Below are positions 34,067 to 46,123 of a stretch of 64,000 nucleotides of DNA, one piece after another. The position numbers were made by a program, and so were the translations under genes. Each line of letters opens with the position of its first letter. The first letter of the stretch is position 1. Under the pieces are notes generated by a model, which made no database searches, was not told the DNA's origin, and was given only the letters and a program-made list of their open reading frames with translations. The DNA is from Apricaphanius iberus (Eukaryota; Chordata; Actinopteri; Cyprinodontiformes; Aphaniidae): contig JAPXFQ010001387.1 in assembly GCA_028564705.1 (NCBI GenBank), positions 744,001 through 808,000 on the forward strand, given 5' to 3'.

Positions 34067-35757
34067 CATCTGTTGTGAATTAAAATAACATAGTGGATTG
34101 AATTGAATATATTGAAAAGTATTAGTATTGGTGATACTGTTCCGTATTTACTTGGTATCAGATCAATTCCAAAATATACAGTGTCACAAACCACTACATC
34201 AGAGATAGTGAGAAAAAAAAGGTTATGTGTCTGAAAAGTTCTGATTTTAATACCTATTGTCTTTTGAAAAACAAACAGAAGCTTATCCTGCAGGTGGAAG
34301 ATGTACACAGTATGCACACACAGCCACATAGAGGTCATTTAGACAGACAGCCTCTCTCAAAGCCGTAATCCAGAGCGACTGAACTGTGACATCCTCAGCT
34401 AAAGCCTCACAGATGACTCCGCGTGGCTCAGTTTCTCATTTAACTTTTGCTCCCTGCTCAGCTTCTTCCCTTTAGACTATACCCTCTCCAAAAAAAAAAT
34501 ATATAGATTTTGGATGTTCACTTCTGCCATCCGTCCCTTTTAAGGAGGCAAAAGAATAATTCAGATGAGTCAAACAATAAATCTGAGGACACACAGAGTG
34601 TGACATCTGCGACGTTAATGATGACACACAAAGTGGATACTTCTTGTCCTACACGCTGATTGGTTGAGCTCAAGCCATTGTTAAACGCTCAATAAACGAA
34701 CACCTGTGCCCACATAAATGTTAATTTAAATGTTAATGCATCCAGAGGAAGATCCCTGCATGCATCTGCCTTGAGGTGGGCAGTTTTTTGTTTTTTTTTA
34801 CTGTGTCTGCCTAAAGGAGTTGGACTACAGATGGATGCTGACAGTTTCTGCTTTTTTATGAACGTAAACTGGGTGTTTGGATCTCAAACAGCCATTATCC
34901 TGAGTGTGTGAAGGCAGTCTCCTTTTCACAACACCCGTGCTGCAAAGTGTTCTGTGTTGACATCGCTGATTCGAGGTTTCGCTCTCTGCACTCTCTGGCT
35001 ATGGGGGTGGACTGTGCACCCCCTCCTCCTCAATTACATCAAAATAAGGAGTCAAGGAAGAAAGGGAGATGCAGGGAAGGGGAGGAAGAGCGAGTGAGGA
35101 AGAGGGGAGGCTGTAGGAGCAGAAAATAAAATCCACCAGAGAGCAGAGTTATTTAAGAAGAGAGGTCTTTGTCATTAAAACCCTGTTAGCTGATTTAAGA
35201 TCAGAGTAAAGCTCCCTGTCAAGTGGGTTACTGCTCTTTATTGCTGGTCTAAAACAGTAATAACAATGTTGCAATAAAAGAACTGCAGTGTTATATATTG
35301 TGCAGCAGGAATCCCAAATTTCTCTTGTACTAGGAAAACAAAAAAGGAGGAACTGCCACAATATGTAAAAGAACTGAATGCATGAAAAATGAGAGGAATA
35401 TGTTCCCCTGACATGAAAAGGCTGCATGAAGCAGAAGGCAGTACATACAGTCACACAGTCTGACAGGGAAATTGCGAAGTGCAAAATCAAGAGTGTGGAC
35501 AGCAAGCTGGTAGATCAAAGTGTGTATTTACCTTCAACTCCAGTGACCTGACTTAAATTCCATCGGAGGATTGCACTGTTGGGGAAACAGTCATTTTAAA
35601 TCAAAGGTTAAACTCATATGACTCTCCACAGGCATCAACGTCTTCTTCCTCTTTAAATAGGAAAGGTTGGTTGACTGCTTAGTGGTTATGTTTTGTGGGT
35701 TTAGAAAGTAGTTATATCCGCTCATATGGATGAATTAAAACATTTTGTTGGAAAATA
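34067..35757. other. No gene recognised
   Basis: Several open frames of 60-118 codons, such as 35149-35505 minus, show no domain or convincing exon boundaries. A TA-rich A-run occurs near 34491-34505. Confidence 0.4.
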
Positions 35758-36290
35758 TACTCACCTACCGCTTCATTAGGCACAGCAAACAAAGCCATGG
35801 CAGCAACCCAACCCATTAAGGCATCCAGGAGTGGTGAAGGCGACGTACTGATTCTCAAAACAACCATCACAAGGGGGAATGGAGGAGATTCAAGTGCCTT
35901 TGAACATGGCATGGTTGTTTGTGATCAGACTGGGTGCCACTACTGTCTGCTAAGAGCAGGAAACCGAGGCTGGAATTCATGCAGGCTTGCCGAATTGGAT
36001 AATACCAGATTGTAAAAACATTGATTGGTTTTGATGAGCTATATCCAGAGGCTGGCGAAAGAATTTGGAGAAAAAAAAGATCCATCCTGTATTGCATTAG
36101 TAGTGGACACTATCTGCTAGTAGTTTGGTCTAGTAGTTTTTAAAAATGTTTTCCTAGTACACTTTGCACCTCACAGTCTAATGAAACAATTTTTGCTTTC
36201 CATGCCCATCCTTTTGTGAATACAGTGTATCCAACTTTTGATGACAGCTTCCAGCAGGACAATTTACCATGACACTTTGTAATTTTTTTC
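35758..36290 (+). mobile_element. Decayed Tc1/mariner-type element
   Basis: The left end, TCACCTACCGCTTCATTAGGCA, matches a common fish family ending in TTTATTAGGTACACC. The block CATGGCAGCAACCCAA and the region for F-E-H-G-M-V-V follow, close to the start of that transposase. Near 36200-36270 the plus strand encodes H-P-F-V-N-T-V-Y-P-T-F-D-D-S and F-Q-Q-D-N, the second-Asp box of the catalytic core, after a large internal deletion. No right terminus could be found. Confidence 0.7.
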
Positions 36291-36329
36291 ATGGGAAGGT
36301 TATCACTGGTAATACCATTGATAAATGTC

Positions 36330-36593
36330 AGAATCCCAGCCTGAGGTCGTTCTTTAAAGAGTTTGTATGTTCTCCCTGGGTATGGTGGGTTCTCACTGAA
36401 TGCTCCGTCTTCCTCTCAGAAAAAACAAAACAAAACAAAAACATGACTGTTAAGTTAATTGGTCTCTCTAAGTCATCTTTAGTAAGTGTGTACATGCATC
36501 TTTTTTTGTTGTGTCTCTTTTGCTCTTCAATGGACTGATGATCTGTCCAGGCTGTACCCCGCCTCTCACCTACTGATCGCTGGAAATAGACAC
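36330..36593 (+). repeat. Dispersed fish repeat, left part (interrupted by hAT)
   Basis: AGTTTGTATGTTCTCCCTGGG, ACATGACTGTTAAGTTAATTGG and CTGTACCCCGCCTCTCACC, followed by CTGGAAATAGACACC, form the usual order of this repeat. The expected continuation (CCTGCAAAGG..GATATAGATAATGGATTG) resumes at 41351 after the hAT element. Confidence 0.8.
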
Positions 36594-37423
36594 CAGGGTT
36601 TCTACACACTGCCAATGCCAAAATTCCATACTTTTTCCAGACCTAAATTTCCAGACTGAAATTTCAATAAACCTATGCGTCACGTCAAGAAATTATGGAA
36701 CTGATCATTTGTTTAGATTACTCAGAATATGTTGTTGTCACCAAAAACGTTCTGGATGATTTCAGCTACTTAGGTCTGACACAAATTACAAAAAATAAAG
36801 ACATATCGCAGTTACAATGAGAGCATGGCTTTTATTTTTATTTCCTCTGGTACATTAACAGTTGAACTGTTTTCATCTCTCAAACCTCTGGAGTAAAAGT
36901 TGGATGTTACAAAAGTCTTAGGCAATTGTTGACATTGTTGCAATCTAAAACATGGCTAAATTCGTAGCAACGTACCAATGTTTACAGGATTTTTGAGAAA
37001 ATACAACAGCAGTGACGTGGGGAACATTTCTGAGGAAGCCAAGTGACACACAACCTCTGCACTTTGTGTTTTACGGGGTGGGGCAGAAAATCATACGTTA
37101 CAATTTATATATTGCTATTTCATGTAGTCGGGTGAACTATTAGAGCGCCCAGCATAATTTTACCGGGGATTACGCCCGTTACCCTCACTTTGAGCTCTCT
37201 CTCTCTCTCTCTTTCTCAAACATCTTATCAGTTTATGCAACCACCCTCCCAAACACACAACCAGCTACTTAAAAGATACAAATTGGTTGGCCGGCATCTC
37301 TGGGCCCGATCAGTCAAATTGGCACTGGACATGGCTCCTGGGTCTTGGTCCAAGCACTCTGCGGGGTGCTGGGGTGGGGGCCCTTTGACCGGTGCTGGTC
37401 GGCCTCCGCGGTGGACTGTCCGG

Positions 37424-37455
37424 GTGGTGGGGTGTGGGCTGGTGGGTGGGGATGC
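37424..37455 (+). other. G-quadruplex-capable tract in LINE 3' UTR
   Basis: The sense strand has four G-runs with short loops: GGGG-TGT-GGG-CTGGT-GGG-T-GGGG. Quadruplex-forming G-tracts are a known property of L1 3' untranslated regions. The sense strand of this family is G/T-rich throughout. Confidence 0.6.
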
Positions 37456-39222
37456 TGGGTTCGGTTGTCTCCCGGCCATCGGGTGGTAGTAGCAAGGCTG
37501 GAGGGTGTCGGCCTGGGGGGTTGACCGCCTGGGGCTCCGGTCAGCACAATTGCCCGGAGCGGCATGTCCGGGGTATCTGAGTTGGTGCTGCGCAGGGTTC
37601 CGGCCTCAGCGCGGGGGCCCTCGGGCGCTGGCGGTGCTTGGGGCCTCTCTTGTTGATGGGGAGGCTTTTACCATCTAGCACAGGCGTTCTCCCGAACGGG
37701 GTGCGCTTGGGACGGGGGGGTGTCTAGTGTCCTGTGTTTTGTTAGTAGTTTGAATGTTGGGAGGGATTTAGGTCTGCCCCTGGGGTGGGGGCGGGCGGAT
37801 GGCTTGGGCCCCCATGGGGCTTGGAGGGGCCGCTGCCGTGGGCCCCGACTTGACGTGCTGGGGCCTCCCGCTCCTGGTGGATCAGCTGAACGGGGGTGCC
37901 TATTGGGGTCAGCAAGGGAGCTGGCTCCCTGGGGTTGGCATCGTGTCACCCCAGTTATTTCCTCCCCATCCCCATTTGCCTCTGTCCACCTGCTCCTTCA
38001 TTCTACCATTCACAAGGCCTTGGGACCTGGGCACGTCACTGGGGTGCGGGATGGAGTTTCCGTCTTTGCTACCCGGTGGCGGCCTGGGTCCCAATTTTAT
38101 TAAGCAACTTACACTTGCAACATTTACATGACACACGCACATGTAGGGACCTGGCGGTGGGTGCGCCTCGGCACTGGAGGCAGGGCCCCTTATACGGGGC
38201 CTCGCCTGTGGTGCCGGTACCCACTGTTTAAATGCATCTAGACACTGAGGGCCCGGGGAGGGGGATGGGGGTACCTGGCAGTATTCCCATGTCCCACCCC
38301 TCTGTTTTAAGTGCACATAAGAACAACACGCAACAACACTACTATTGAGCAGGGAGAGAGAGGCTGGGGGTCTTTCCACACCCCTGTTCGTTGGACCATC
38401 AGGGGTTAGAGCCGGATAGATTCTCAGGTCGTCTGGTCGGGGACCTCGGCTAGTGGGCTACTCTTGCTGGGGTGGGGGCCTTGGCGGTCTGTTTGTCCCC
38501 GTCCTGGTGGGCAAGGGGTCCGTCTCCCGGGTGCAGGGGCAGGGTGCTCTATCGGGGTGTCTGTCCCTGGGCCTGGGAGTATAGAGTATGTATGGGTTGT
38601 ATGAATGAGTGTACAGCGTCCTTTTTTCGTGTGTCCTGTATATGTAAGAATGTGTGCGCATGAGAGGGAGGGTACGTATGAGTGTCTCTGTCTGTCTATG
38701 TCTACTTGTCAGGTTGGGTGTTTGGCTGCCCTCTGGCCTGGTGCATCTTCTTCCCCTCCGTCACTCCCCATCGGTGATGGATGGGCCTGCCCGCTGGTCG
38801 ATGATGGCTCTCGATGCCTGGGGCCGGGGGTCCCGGTTGCGGTCCGGCTCGGTCCTTGTGCATGCCTAGCTGGTCCTGGGTGGGCCGGTGTGTCGGGCGG
38901 CCGCTGTTTCGGGCCGACATTCTCCTTGGATTGACTGGGGCACCTCTTATGGGGGTGCCGGGGTTGTAAGTAGGTTGGTGCCGTCCGGTGGATCGGTGGG
39001 GATCGTGCCTGGCGCTCAAGCTCCTGCCAGTTCCATGAGTTCTACTGCCTGGTCGTTTCATCTGGGGGGGCTGTCCGGTATTGGCTGGGCCCCAGATCTT
39101 GCCGCTCTGCTTGGGGCGGGATCTGGACCCGGGAGCTGGTAGATCTGGATGTCCAGGTGCTGGCTGGGCGTGGCCTGGGGAGGGCGTACATCCGCTGTGG
39201 CTTTACTGTGGCTCCCTGGCGT

Positions 39223-39262
39223 GTGGTTGTGTGTGTGTGTGTGTGTGTGGGGGGGGGGGGTT
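39223..39262 (+). repeat. GT microsatellite and G run in LINE 3' UTR
   Basis: A (GT)n run from about 39227 is followed by an 11-base G tract. The equivalent place in the copy at 51.3 kb is not a microsatellite. Confidence 0.9.
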
Positions 39263-41350
39263 GTTGGCGGTGGGTATTGGTTCGGGGTGGCGGCGGCGTG
39301 TATTGTCCGTCGATCGGCTGCAGGCGCCTACTGCCCGGTGGCGGGGGACCCCTCTCGGCGGGTCCCTGGTCGGGGCCCTGCTGGGGGGCGGGGTGCCCCT
39401 GATCCCCGTATCCTCCGGGTCCTGTTCCGGGCCTGCCCTGGCGTAGCCGGTTTCCGGCGGAGCCCGTGGGCTCGTCCCTGGGATCTCTCGGGGCCCCAGC
39501 ATTGTGGCTGCTTGGTGTTCCCCTGGGGCTTCCATCTGTTCCTCTCTTGGTGGGTGATCGGCCCTGCGCTGGTCCGCCTGCGGCTCCTGCGCTCTTTGGG
39601 ACTCTGGATGCATCTCCTGCCTCCTTCATGTCTGTGTCGATTCCTGTAGGACGGATTGACGGTTCTTTACACCAGCTATCAATCACTTGCATGGGGAAAC
39701 CTTATTCAGACCTGCATGCTCGCACACACACATAGGTGTGGGGACATTGGTGTGGACAGACATATCTTGAGCTGAGGTTATTGTCATTAGTTAGCTTTTA
39801 CCAGGAGCTTAACAGAAACATTAGTATTGTGTTTATTAATCCATGCTTGTGTGTAGTGAATGTGTAATTCTTAATTTTTATCACTGGATCTGAACTATTG
39901 GTGTGGTTCTGTTCAGTTTGTTGGGTTTTCTTTGTTTGTTTTTTACCACTTCTCTGCCGTCCGGCAGAGGTGGAGGACTTGGATGTTTTCTTGTGTTCTT
40001 TGTTTGCCTCCCTGTCTTGTGTCGTCAGTTCGCGCCTCTGCTGGTGCGGTTTCTTTTCTTCACCTTCTTCCTTTCTTCCTTCTTTTCTCGGTTTCGTGTC
40101 CATGACTTCAGGAAATTGAACCCTCAGGAGAAAAAATAAAAAAAGAGAAAGAAAAAAAAGAAAGAAAAGAGAGTAAAAAAAATAAAAAAATAAAAAATAA
40201 AAAAGATACAAATTAATTCGCACAATCAATCAGAACCCATTAAGTTATACATCCACGTCAAACGACCTGTAAGCTCTGAGAGACACACAAATGCTTTTCG
40301 CTTTTCCTTATCGTTTATATATAATAATATTTTTACATGTAAATTATCATTATACAGCAACACAACAACCCAGCACCAGTGGCTTTAAACAGCACACCTG
40401 ACATATGCATGTAGACAAACCTGGCCTTCACGGCCCGCTGTCCGTGGTGCTCATTTTCTCCACATAAATAACAGTAAACACCAACTTTAGTGGACTCACA
40501 TGCTGCTTAATCAAAGCACGGTAGACAGGTTGGCAAGGTCGGTGAATCCTGTGGTAACCCAGGGATTGTTCAGGGAGCAGCAATCGTTGTCAAAAAGGAG
40601 ACAGGTCCAGCAAAATAGCCGCTGAAGATTAGCGCTACCAGCTAGCGGCTAGATAGAAGAAACACTCCTCACTGAAAGTCCGAAACCATTTCTTCCTCTC
40701 AGTACGGAGCGTTTGTTTTGGCTTTGGCCTGCCGTCTGATTTAATTTGGAGTTTCTGCTGTAGAGGCAGTTTAGGAAAAGTATTTTTTACTAAATTGACA
40801 TTGACTTTGATGATAACGTACTGTAATGTGATTGGCCTGATGCCAACAAGTTCATGGCTTCTCCAGAGCCTTCGCTATTGGCACTGTCCTGACCAATCAC
40901 AGGGAGACAGTGTCATGACAATAGCCTCACCTGATTGGTTAATCATTCTCTCTCTTTTTTTTTTTTTAAATCAAGCGATGCCAACTCAGCCTGGCCTCCT
41001 CAACAGACAACAGAGTGCAGTACCATGTTTTCAATGCTCATTCACCATGTAACTTTTATAGGGGCGCTGTTTTACACATTATAAAACGCTCTAATGAATG
41101 AAGAGAAGAGGAGGAGATGACAGATGGATTACGTAAATGCTTTAAAAAAAAGGGTTTATTAAATGTGTTTTATTCTAAAAAAGTGAGGATGCTTGGCCTT
41201 CGCGAAAAAAAGCCACTGTAGAACAGTGGTTAAAGTCTTGGAAACGTGAATATTTTTCCAAATAATAGTTTACATTTTCCATACTTTTCCAGACCGGGAA
41301 ATTTATAAAATTTAATTCCATACTTTTCTATACTTTGCGTAGGAACCCTG

Positions 41351-41405
41351 ACACACCTACACCCTGCAAAGGTTGAGCGATATAGATAATGGATTGATAG
41401 ATGGT
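41351..41405 (+). repeat. Dispersed fish repeat, right part
   Basis: ACCCTGCAAAGGTTGAGCGATATAGATAATGGATTGATAGATGG is the usual end of the repeat whose left part is at 36330-36593. Confidence 0.75.
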
Positions 41406-41986
41406 TTCATGACAACCCACTCTGCGCATTTAGTACTAATGGGCTGAAACACCAGATCTTAGAATATGGTGAAATATGAGATTTTATCATATGTTGTTTT
41501 ATCAAGTTATCATGTCAATATGGAACAAAATCTGTGTTGAATGCTTCTGGAACCTTACTTAATAAAAGCTGCAAAGAACTGAAGGACTTCTTTAAAACAA
41601 AATAATAATAATGCATGTGCAGTCCGATACTAACAACATCTTAGTGCTTGGAGTAAGCTTTGCACCAATACCAGCATGCATATTTCCTCGACACTCCTGC
41701 ACATTCCAAAGCCTTCTTTACTGCAAATGAAACCTTTTTAACTACTTTACTTTGGGTTTTACAAAATATTTTTCAGGTTCAGGGTTAATCAGCAGTGTGC
41801 TTACATGTAAGGGAATTGTCTTCGCAGGTAATTATGGCTGAATTTAATTTTTCAGTTTAATAATGGCTAAAACAAGAATACTACACTGTACAAAAAAAAT
41901 ATTTAAAAAAAAACCCGGTAAATTACTGGCAGCTGCCAAACAAATACGTAAAATTATGGTAATATTCTGTAATTCAAGGAAAAAAA
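41406..41986. other. No gene recognised
   Basis: AT-rich lead-in to the tandem repeat that follows. Confidence 0.4.
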
Positions 41987-42498
41987 CGATTAATTTACAG
42001 TAAATTCCTATCAAGTTTTTATAGTGGAATACTATTATTTTACAGTTTTATCCTGCGTTATTATGATCAAACACATCAGAGTTACTGTCTACGATTATAT
42101 TTCTACAGGAAATTGCCTTAATTTTACTGATACTTTACTCTAAAATTACTGAGAAACATCTTACATTCAGTGCGTTTGATTATATTACTACAGAATAATA
42201 CCTTAATTTTACTGTTTGTTTACGCTAAAATTACTGTCAAACACCCTAAGAATTAGTGCCTATGATTATATTACTACAGAAAAATACCGTATTTTCACAG
42301 ATTGATTACTGTAATATTACTGACAATCACCTTACAATTAGTGAATATGCTTACATTACTACAGGAAAATACCATTCCTTTAAAGACAGATCATCATAAT
42401 ATTACGAGCAAACACCTTACATTAAGTGACTGTACATACATTTCTAAAGTGCAGTTTTTATTCTTTTACATTTTTCTACTTTTGTTTACTGTAACAAT
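41987..42498. repeat. ~85 bp tandem repeat, about six diverged copies
   Basis: Units start near 41987, 42072, 42157, 42242, 42328 and 42413. The core is CACCTTACA(T/A)T..AGTG, then GATTATATTACTACAG(G)AA, then ACC(T)TTAATTTTAC, then TAA(A)ATTACTG.CAAA. Copies differ at roughly a quarter or more of positions, so the array is old. Confidence 0.85.
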
Positions 42499-44022
42499 AG
42501 GATTTAACTCATTTACCGTAATAAAGTGATAATGCTGAAAAATATTTATTTCAGGTACTTTAACAAAATTATTCAAATTAAACACTTTACATTGAGTTAC
42601 AAAACTTAAGATCGTTGAAAATATTGCTGTACAAGAATTAACTATATAAAAATAAATTGCTTATTCAAAATATTACAGTCCTTAAAATACAATATTTTCA
42701 TAATGAAAATACAATAAAATTCAATGTTTTCCTAAATATTCAAGTAAATTCCATCAATAAAGGGATATTAAAAATATGTCTACAGGAAAACACTTCTTTT
42801 TTTCTACTTTTTGGCCTACAAAATTATTACAATCAAAGAATACACAATGAAACATAAGACATTCTCAAAAATACATGCTGCAAAGTATAAATTTTACACT
42901 ATGAATGCAAAATTCATCTATCTCCTGGAGCTCAGTATATTACAGCTATATTTTAGACATGCGGTAGTATTAATTTAAAATCTATCCTATGCAGTTTAAG
43001 TGAAACTAAAACTTTCCTCAAAAGCAGTGAATCCTACCAGAGGTGACAGTGAAACATTGCAGGTGTAGAATAATTGTCCTCCAAACGGTCAGTGATCAAT
43101 AGGATATTTGGTGAATCTGTGGATACACAAACACACAAAATTACTAAAAGATCCCTAAAAAGACACATTTTCCATTGTATCGAACATTCTCAAAGAAATA
43201 GTCAATATCCAACTTCAAGACAGTGACTTCTGTAAATGGATGTCATGTCAAGTTCCTTTGTCCACAAAAAGATGGGAGTCTCACAGGAAATCTGTGTTGC
43301 AGTACTTTTCCAGTCAACAGCAAGGTAAAATAAACCATACATAATCTATATTGTGTACTCCAACGTACAAAAAAATTTTAGGGGAAGATAGCATTCAATA
43401 TAATAATGTAGCTGCAAAAATGTCATAAGATGTAATAACACTTTCAGTACTTATTTGTTTGCTTGAATCCCATAAGTTTTTGATTCTAAGCTGTATTTCC
43501 ACTTCCACTTTATACGCACAGGCTAGACATGATCACAACCTGTAGCTAAATAAAGGAGAAATTCAGCTACATGCCATAAATGAACATCAGTGCTGTCAAA
43601 CAATCCAAAAATGAATCATAATTACATGCTCACAAAACTTAAACTCCCCTATGGCGTGGTGGAGGTACTGCTGTTCTAGAGAAGCAGCAGGAGGGCTTGT
43701 TCACCTGCCTCCATATTTTATTTTGTTTAATTTGACAAATTTGCATAAATAACAAAAAAAAACACTCATTTGCATTTTTACATTCTGTTTTGTGTGAGTA
43801 TTAATCAAAATTGACAAGGTTTTTTTTTGACAACCACAAAAGCGTGTAAGTTGTTCAAGTTTGGAAAAAGTCTGTTGACTCAACATGTTCAGGAGGGAGT
43901 TTCCCACTCTTTTCATGTCCAACTCTAAAATTAGATTTGAAAAAAAAAAGACACAATGAATGTTATTAGAAGGCAAAGGAATAAGCACATACTGTGAACT
44001 GCTTTTAAATAAAAACCTAATT
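42499..44022. other. No gene recognised
   Basis: Short AT-rich frames. The segment lies downstream, on the minus strand, of the candidate exons at 44.0-47.5 kb and could be intron or 3' flank. Confidence 0.35.
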
Positions 44023-44670
44023 TCAATTTCCAGTGTGAGATATTCTGGGAAACTCTGAGTTTTTAGAGTGACAGTGTTTACACGTGCAGCTTAAACTTTT
44101 CTTTGTGCTACCATTACAAAAAACAAAAAAACAAAGAAATAAGGCAATATGACATTTTTCACCAATGTAAATTAACTCCTTGGGGAGTTTGCATGTTCTG
44201 CCTCTATGTTCAGATGGGTTATCTCTCAACAAAGTTGAATTGAGTTCTTGAGAGGGGAAAAAACAATTAAACTTACGGACAAACAGGCAGCATTCTGGCC
44301 CAAAATGTACACATTATGCATTTAGTGTTTTTATATCAGGTTAACATCAATACTCACATGCTCTTTTGTGGTAGGAGCCTTTTATTCCTAAAATGATTGG
44401 GTCATGAGAGTGAAAAACACAATATTAATCAATGTCTCACTGCTGGTGATAAAGGCATGCAAAATGTTACTCAACAACTTCATACAAAACATCATCATCA
44501 TGAGTGATTTGAACATGCAATATAACAATACCAGTATCTTGCCTGTTTGCCTACCTGTCTCTTAGTTTAATTCTGCATGCAGTAAGTCCTTTATCCAGTC
44601 ATCTCCTGATCCCACAGGGTCTTGATGAATAGCGGTGTCTTTGGCTGTGTGTAGTACAAATGGACCTAGA
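44023..44670 (-). CDS. Cluster of candidate minus-strand exons, unidentified gene
   Basis: A likely exon at 44569-44670 follows an acceptor TTTACTCTAG. In one frame it reads H-T-A-K-D-T-A-I-H-Q-D-P-V-G-S-G-D-D-W-I and then K-D-L-L-H-A-E-L-N and stop; the other frames close early. Downstream are a GAGCAT|GTGAGT donor (about 44357), a TTTGTCC|GTAAGT donor (about 44265) and a piece at 44023-44124 after acceptor TGGTAG that reads C-T-C-K-H-C-H-S-K-N. I do not recognise the protein. The exon links are not proven and could equally be noncoding RNA or chance. Confidence 0.3.
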
Positions 44671-44764
44671 GTAAAGAGTAGGATAAAAGTAATGTAAAAT
44701 ATAAAACATTACATTCAGTTAACCACGGCTGTCACAGTGTACTTTCTGTAACAATCACTTAGTA

Positions 44765-44890
44765 TGGTAAGATCAGCGCCATTGAGAAGAGAGAGTTACG
44801 ACACACTTTGAACTCACCGACACGCGGTCACGTGGTTCATGGAGCCCTCAATAGTTCCAAACATCCCAGTGCCGTCATTGATTTCTAGCG
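44765..44890 (-). repeat. Repeat copy shared in inverted orientation with ~46.95-47.93 kb
   Basis: On the minus strand it reads TGTTTGGAACTATTGAGGGC, CCATGAACCACGTGAC, then GTGTCGTAACTCTCT. The plus strand has TGTTTGGACCTATTCGCAGC, then (after the hAT insertion) GCATGAACCACGTGAC and GTGTCCTAACTCTCC. The two sites are therefore inverted copies of one repeat. Confidence 0.65.
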
Positions 44891-45820
44891 ATGAAGGGCT
44901 TAATAAACGATTTTTTTCACTTTTCCTGCGATTTTCTCTAAATTATATCATCTGCACCGATTACCTCACCATATATTTCATAATTATGGTTCTTTGTGCG
45001 GACGAATGACATTTGTTACTGTATATTAGTGGCAAATTAGACTGCAAAGAAATTGCAGAATACGTTTTGACTACATATCTTCTACCAATGCACTCAATAT
45101 AAGCATGTCTGCAATGTTTAATAATGTTATGCACTTAAAACCAAATTGTAATGTAAATTTACATTACAGTTTGGTTTAAGTACACAATATAGAGCTTTCT
45201 GGTGGCATTTAGATGGGAGAGGCTACATCTGATCCTATAAATATGCCAGTGGTTAAGAGGTCTGCTCCAGCTTATGTTCAGATGTTCATTCTTCACTAAA
45301 AGATGCTATATTACTATTACTAGGATAAACTCATAGTCCCAAACAACACATGTGTAGCTGTCACTCTGTCTCCTCTCTGCCTGATATCCAATGCAAAATT
45401 AGCTGAATGGCAGAACTGATCTAAACTACTTATTTTAAAAAGTTTTAAATAATTAGGAGGAAAACATGAATGAAGATGTTTGATATGGGAATCAACCGTT
45501 TTTCTCTGGGTAACCTAATGATTCAGCATTTCATTTTTTGTTTTTCCTCTGATCTGAGAAAATCTACATGTAAACCAGTTGGTTGCGTTTCTAGCCAGAA
45601 ACTACTTAATTGATTAAAACTATAGTTAAAACTGTTTCAGTTAAATACATATAAAGGGGTAAGGAAGTGTATACTAGTTATACAAAACAAGAAACTACCA
45701 AACCTTTTATTTTGTTATACAATATCATGTAAAATGTAAAACACGCTTCAGTGAAGAAGTCCTTTTACTAGCATTTTACTTTATGATCAAATTTGTACAA
45801 TGTTGAAATTTGCTAAAGTC

Positions 45821-46123
45821 TTAATGACAGTTCATCCTTGGTATCAGTGACAGCAGCTCCCCTTGATTGTATCTTAAACCCTGCTGGGAGATGATGGATT
45901 CATTCTGGGGCATCTTCACACAGCCTGAACCTGGGATGCTGCCTGGTGTGGTGGATCTCTGGTGCTGCAGGTTTGGTCCTGTGCAGCCATGTTCTCTGCT
46001 TCCACTGCTGTCCTTCAGTCTGCCATGGAGAGCAGATTGGTCTGATTTCAGGAGGAACAAGACCAGGAAGAGAAGACTAAGGTTGCCCGAAACAACACAG
46101 AGATAAACTTTGGAAAAGAGCAT
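45821..46123 (-). CDS. 100-codon open frame with a hydrophobic segment, unidentified
   Basis: The product starts M-L-F-S-K-V-Y and has a run of about 17 hydrophobic residues (L-S-L-L-F-L-V-L-F-L-L among them, residues 8-26). A polar Ser/Gly-rich tail with three Cys follows, then stop. It could be a signal peptide or membrane anchor. A possible acceptor, CTCTTTTCCAAAG, ends just after the Met-containing codons, so the frame might instead be the last exon of a membrane receptor (transmembrane segment plus short cytosolic tail). No family motif is recognisable. Confidence 0.3.
   Translation of the reverse strand: MLFSKVYLCVVSGNLSLLFLVLFLLKSDQSALHGRLKDSSGSREHGCTGPNLQHQRSTTPGSIPGSGCVKMPQNESIISQQGLRYNQGELLSLIPRMNCH

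Larger units (their letters stand above)
37285..40200 (+). mobile_element. L1-type LINE, GC-rich 3' untranslated region with A-rich tail (copy 2)
   Basis: A perfect 14 bp duplication AAAAGATACAAATT flanks it (37271-37284 and 40201-40214), showing target-primed integration. It is 5'-truncated and begins inside the GC-rich 3' untranslated region, so it has no coding sequence of the element. The 3' end is GGAAATTGAACCCTCAGGAG followed by a 70-base A-rich tail. Alignment with the copy at 50.5-53.2 kb (opposite strand) fixes its identity. Frames of up to 216 codons on either strand (39042-39692 minus, 39149-39649 plus) are by-products of GC content and are not conserved in frame between copies. 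Confidence 0.92.
36594..41350. mobile_element. Non-autonomous hAT element split by a LINE
   Basis: Ends are CAGGGTTTCTACACA (36594) and, inverted, CAGGGTTCCTACGCA (41350). Subterminal CCATACTTTTTCCAGACC at 36628 and CCATACTTTTCCAGACCGG near 41279 are mirrored. The flanks TAGACACC/GACACACC resemble an 8 bp duplication at six positions if shifted by one base. Without the LINE at 37285-40200 and one copy of its duplication it would be about 1.8 kb. No transposase is visible. It lies inside the dispersed repeat that continues on both sides. Confidence 0.8.

Noticed and set aside
39042..39692. 216-codon open frame, minus strand
   Set aside because: Same GC-rich LINE tail, opposite strand to the element. 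Overlapping frames on both strands are open for compositional reasons.
45821..46123. Considered calling a chemokine or other small secreted protein by name
   Set aside because: There is a hydrophobic N-terminus, but Cys spacing fits no family I know. Left as unidentified.
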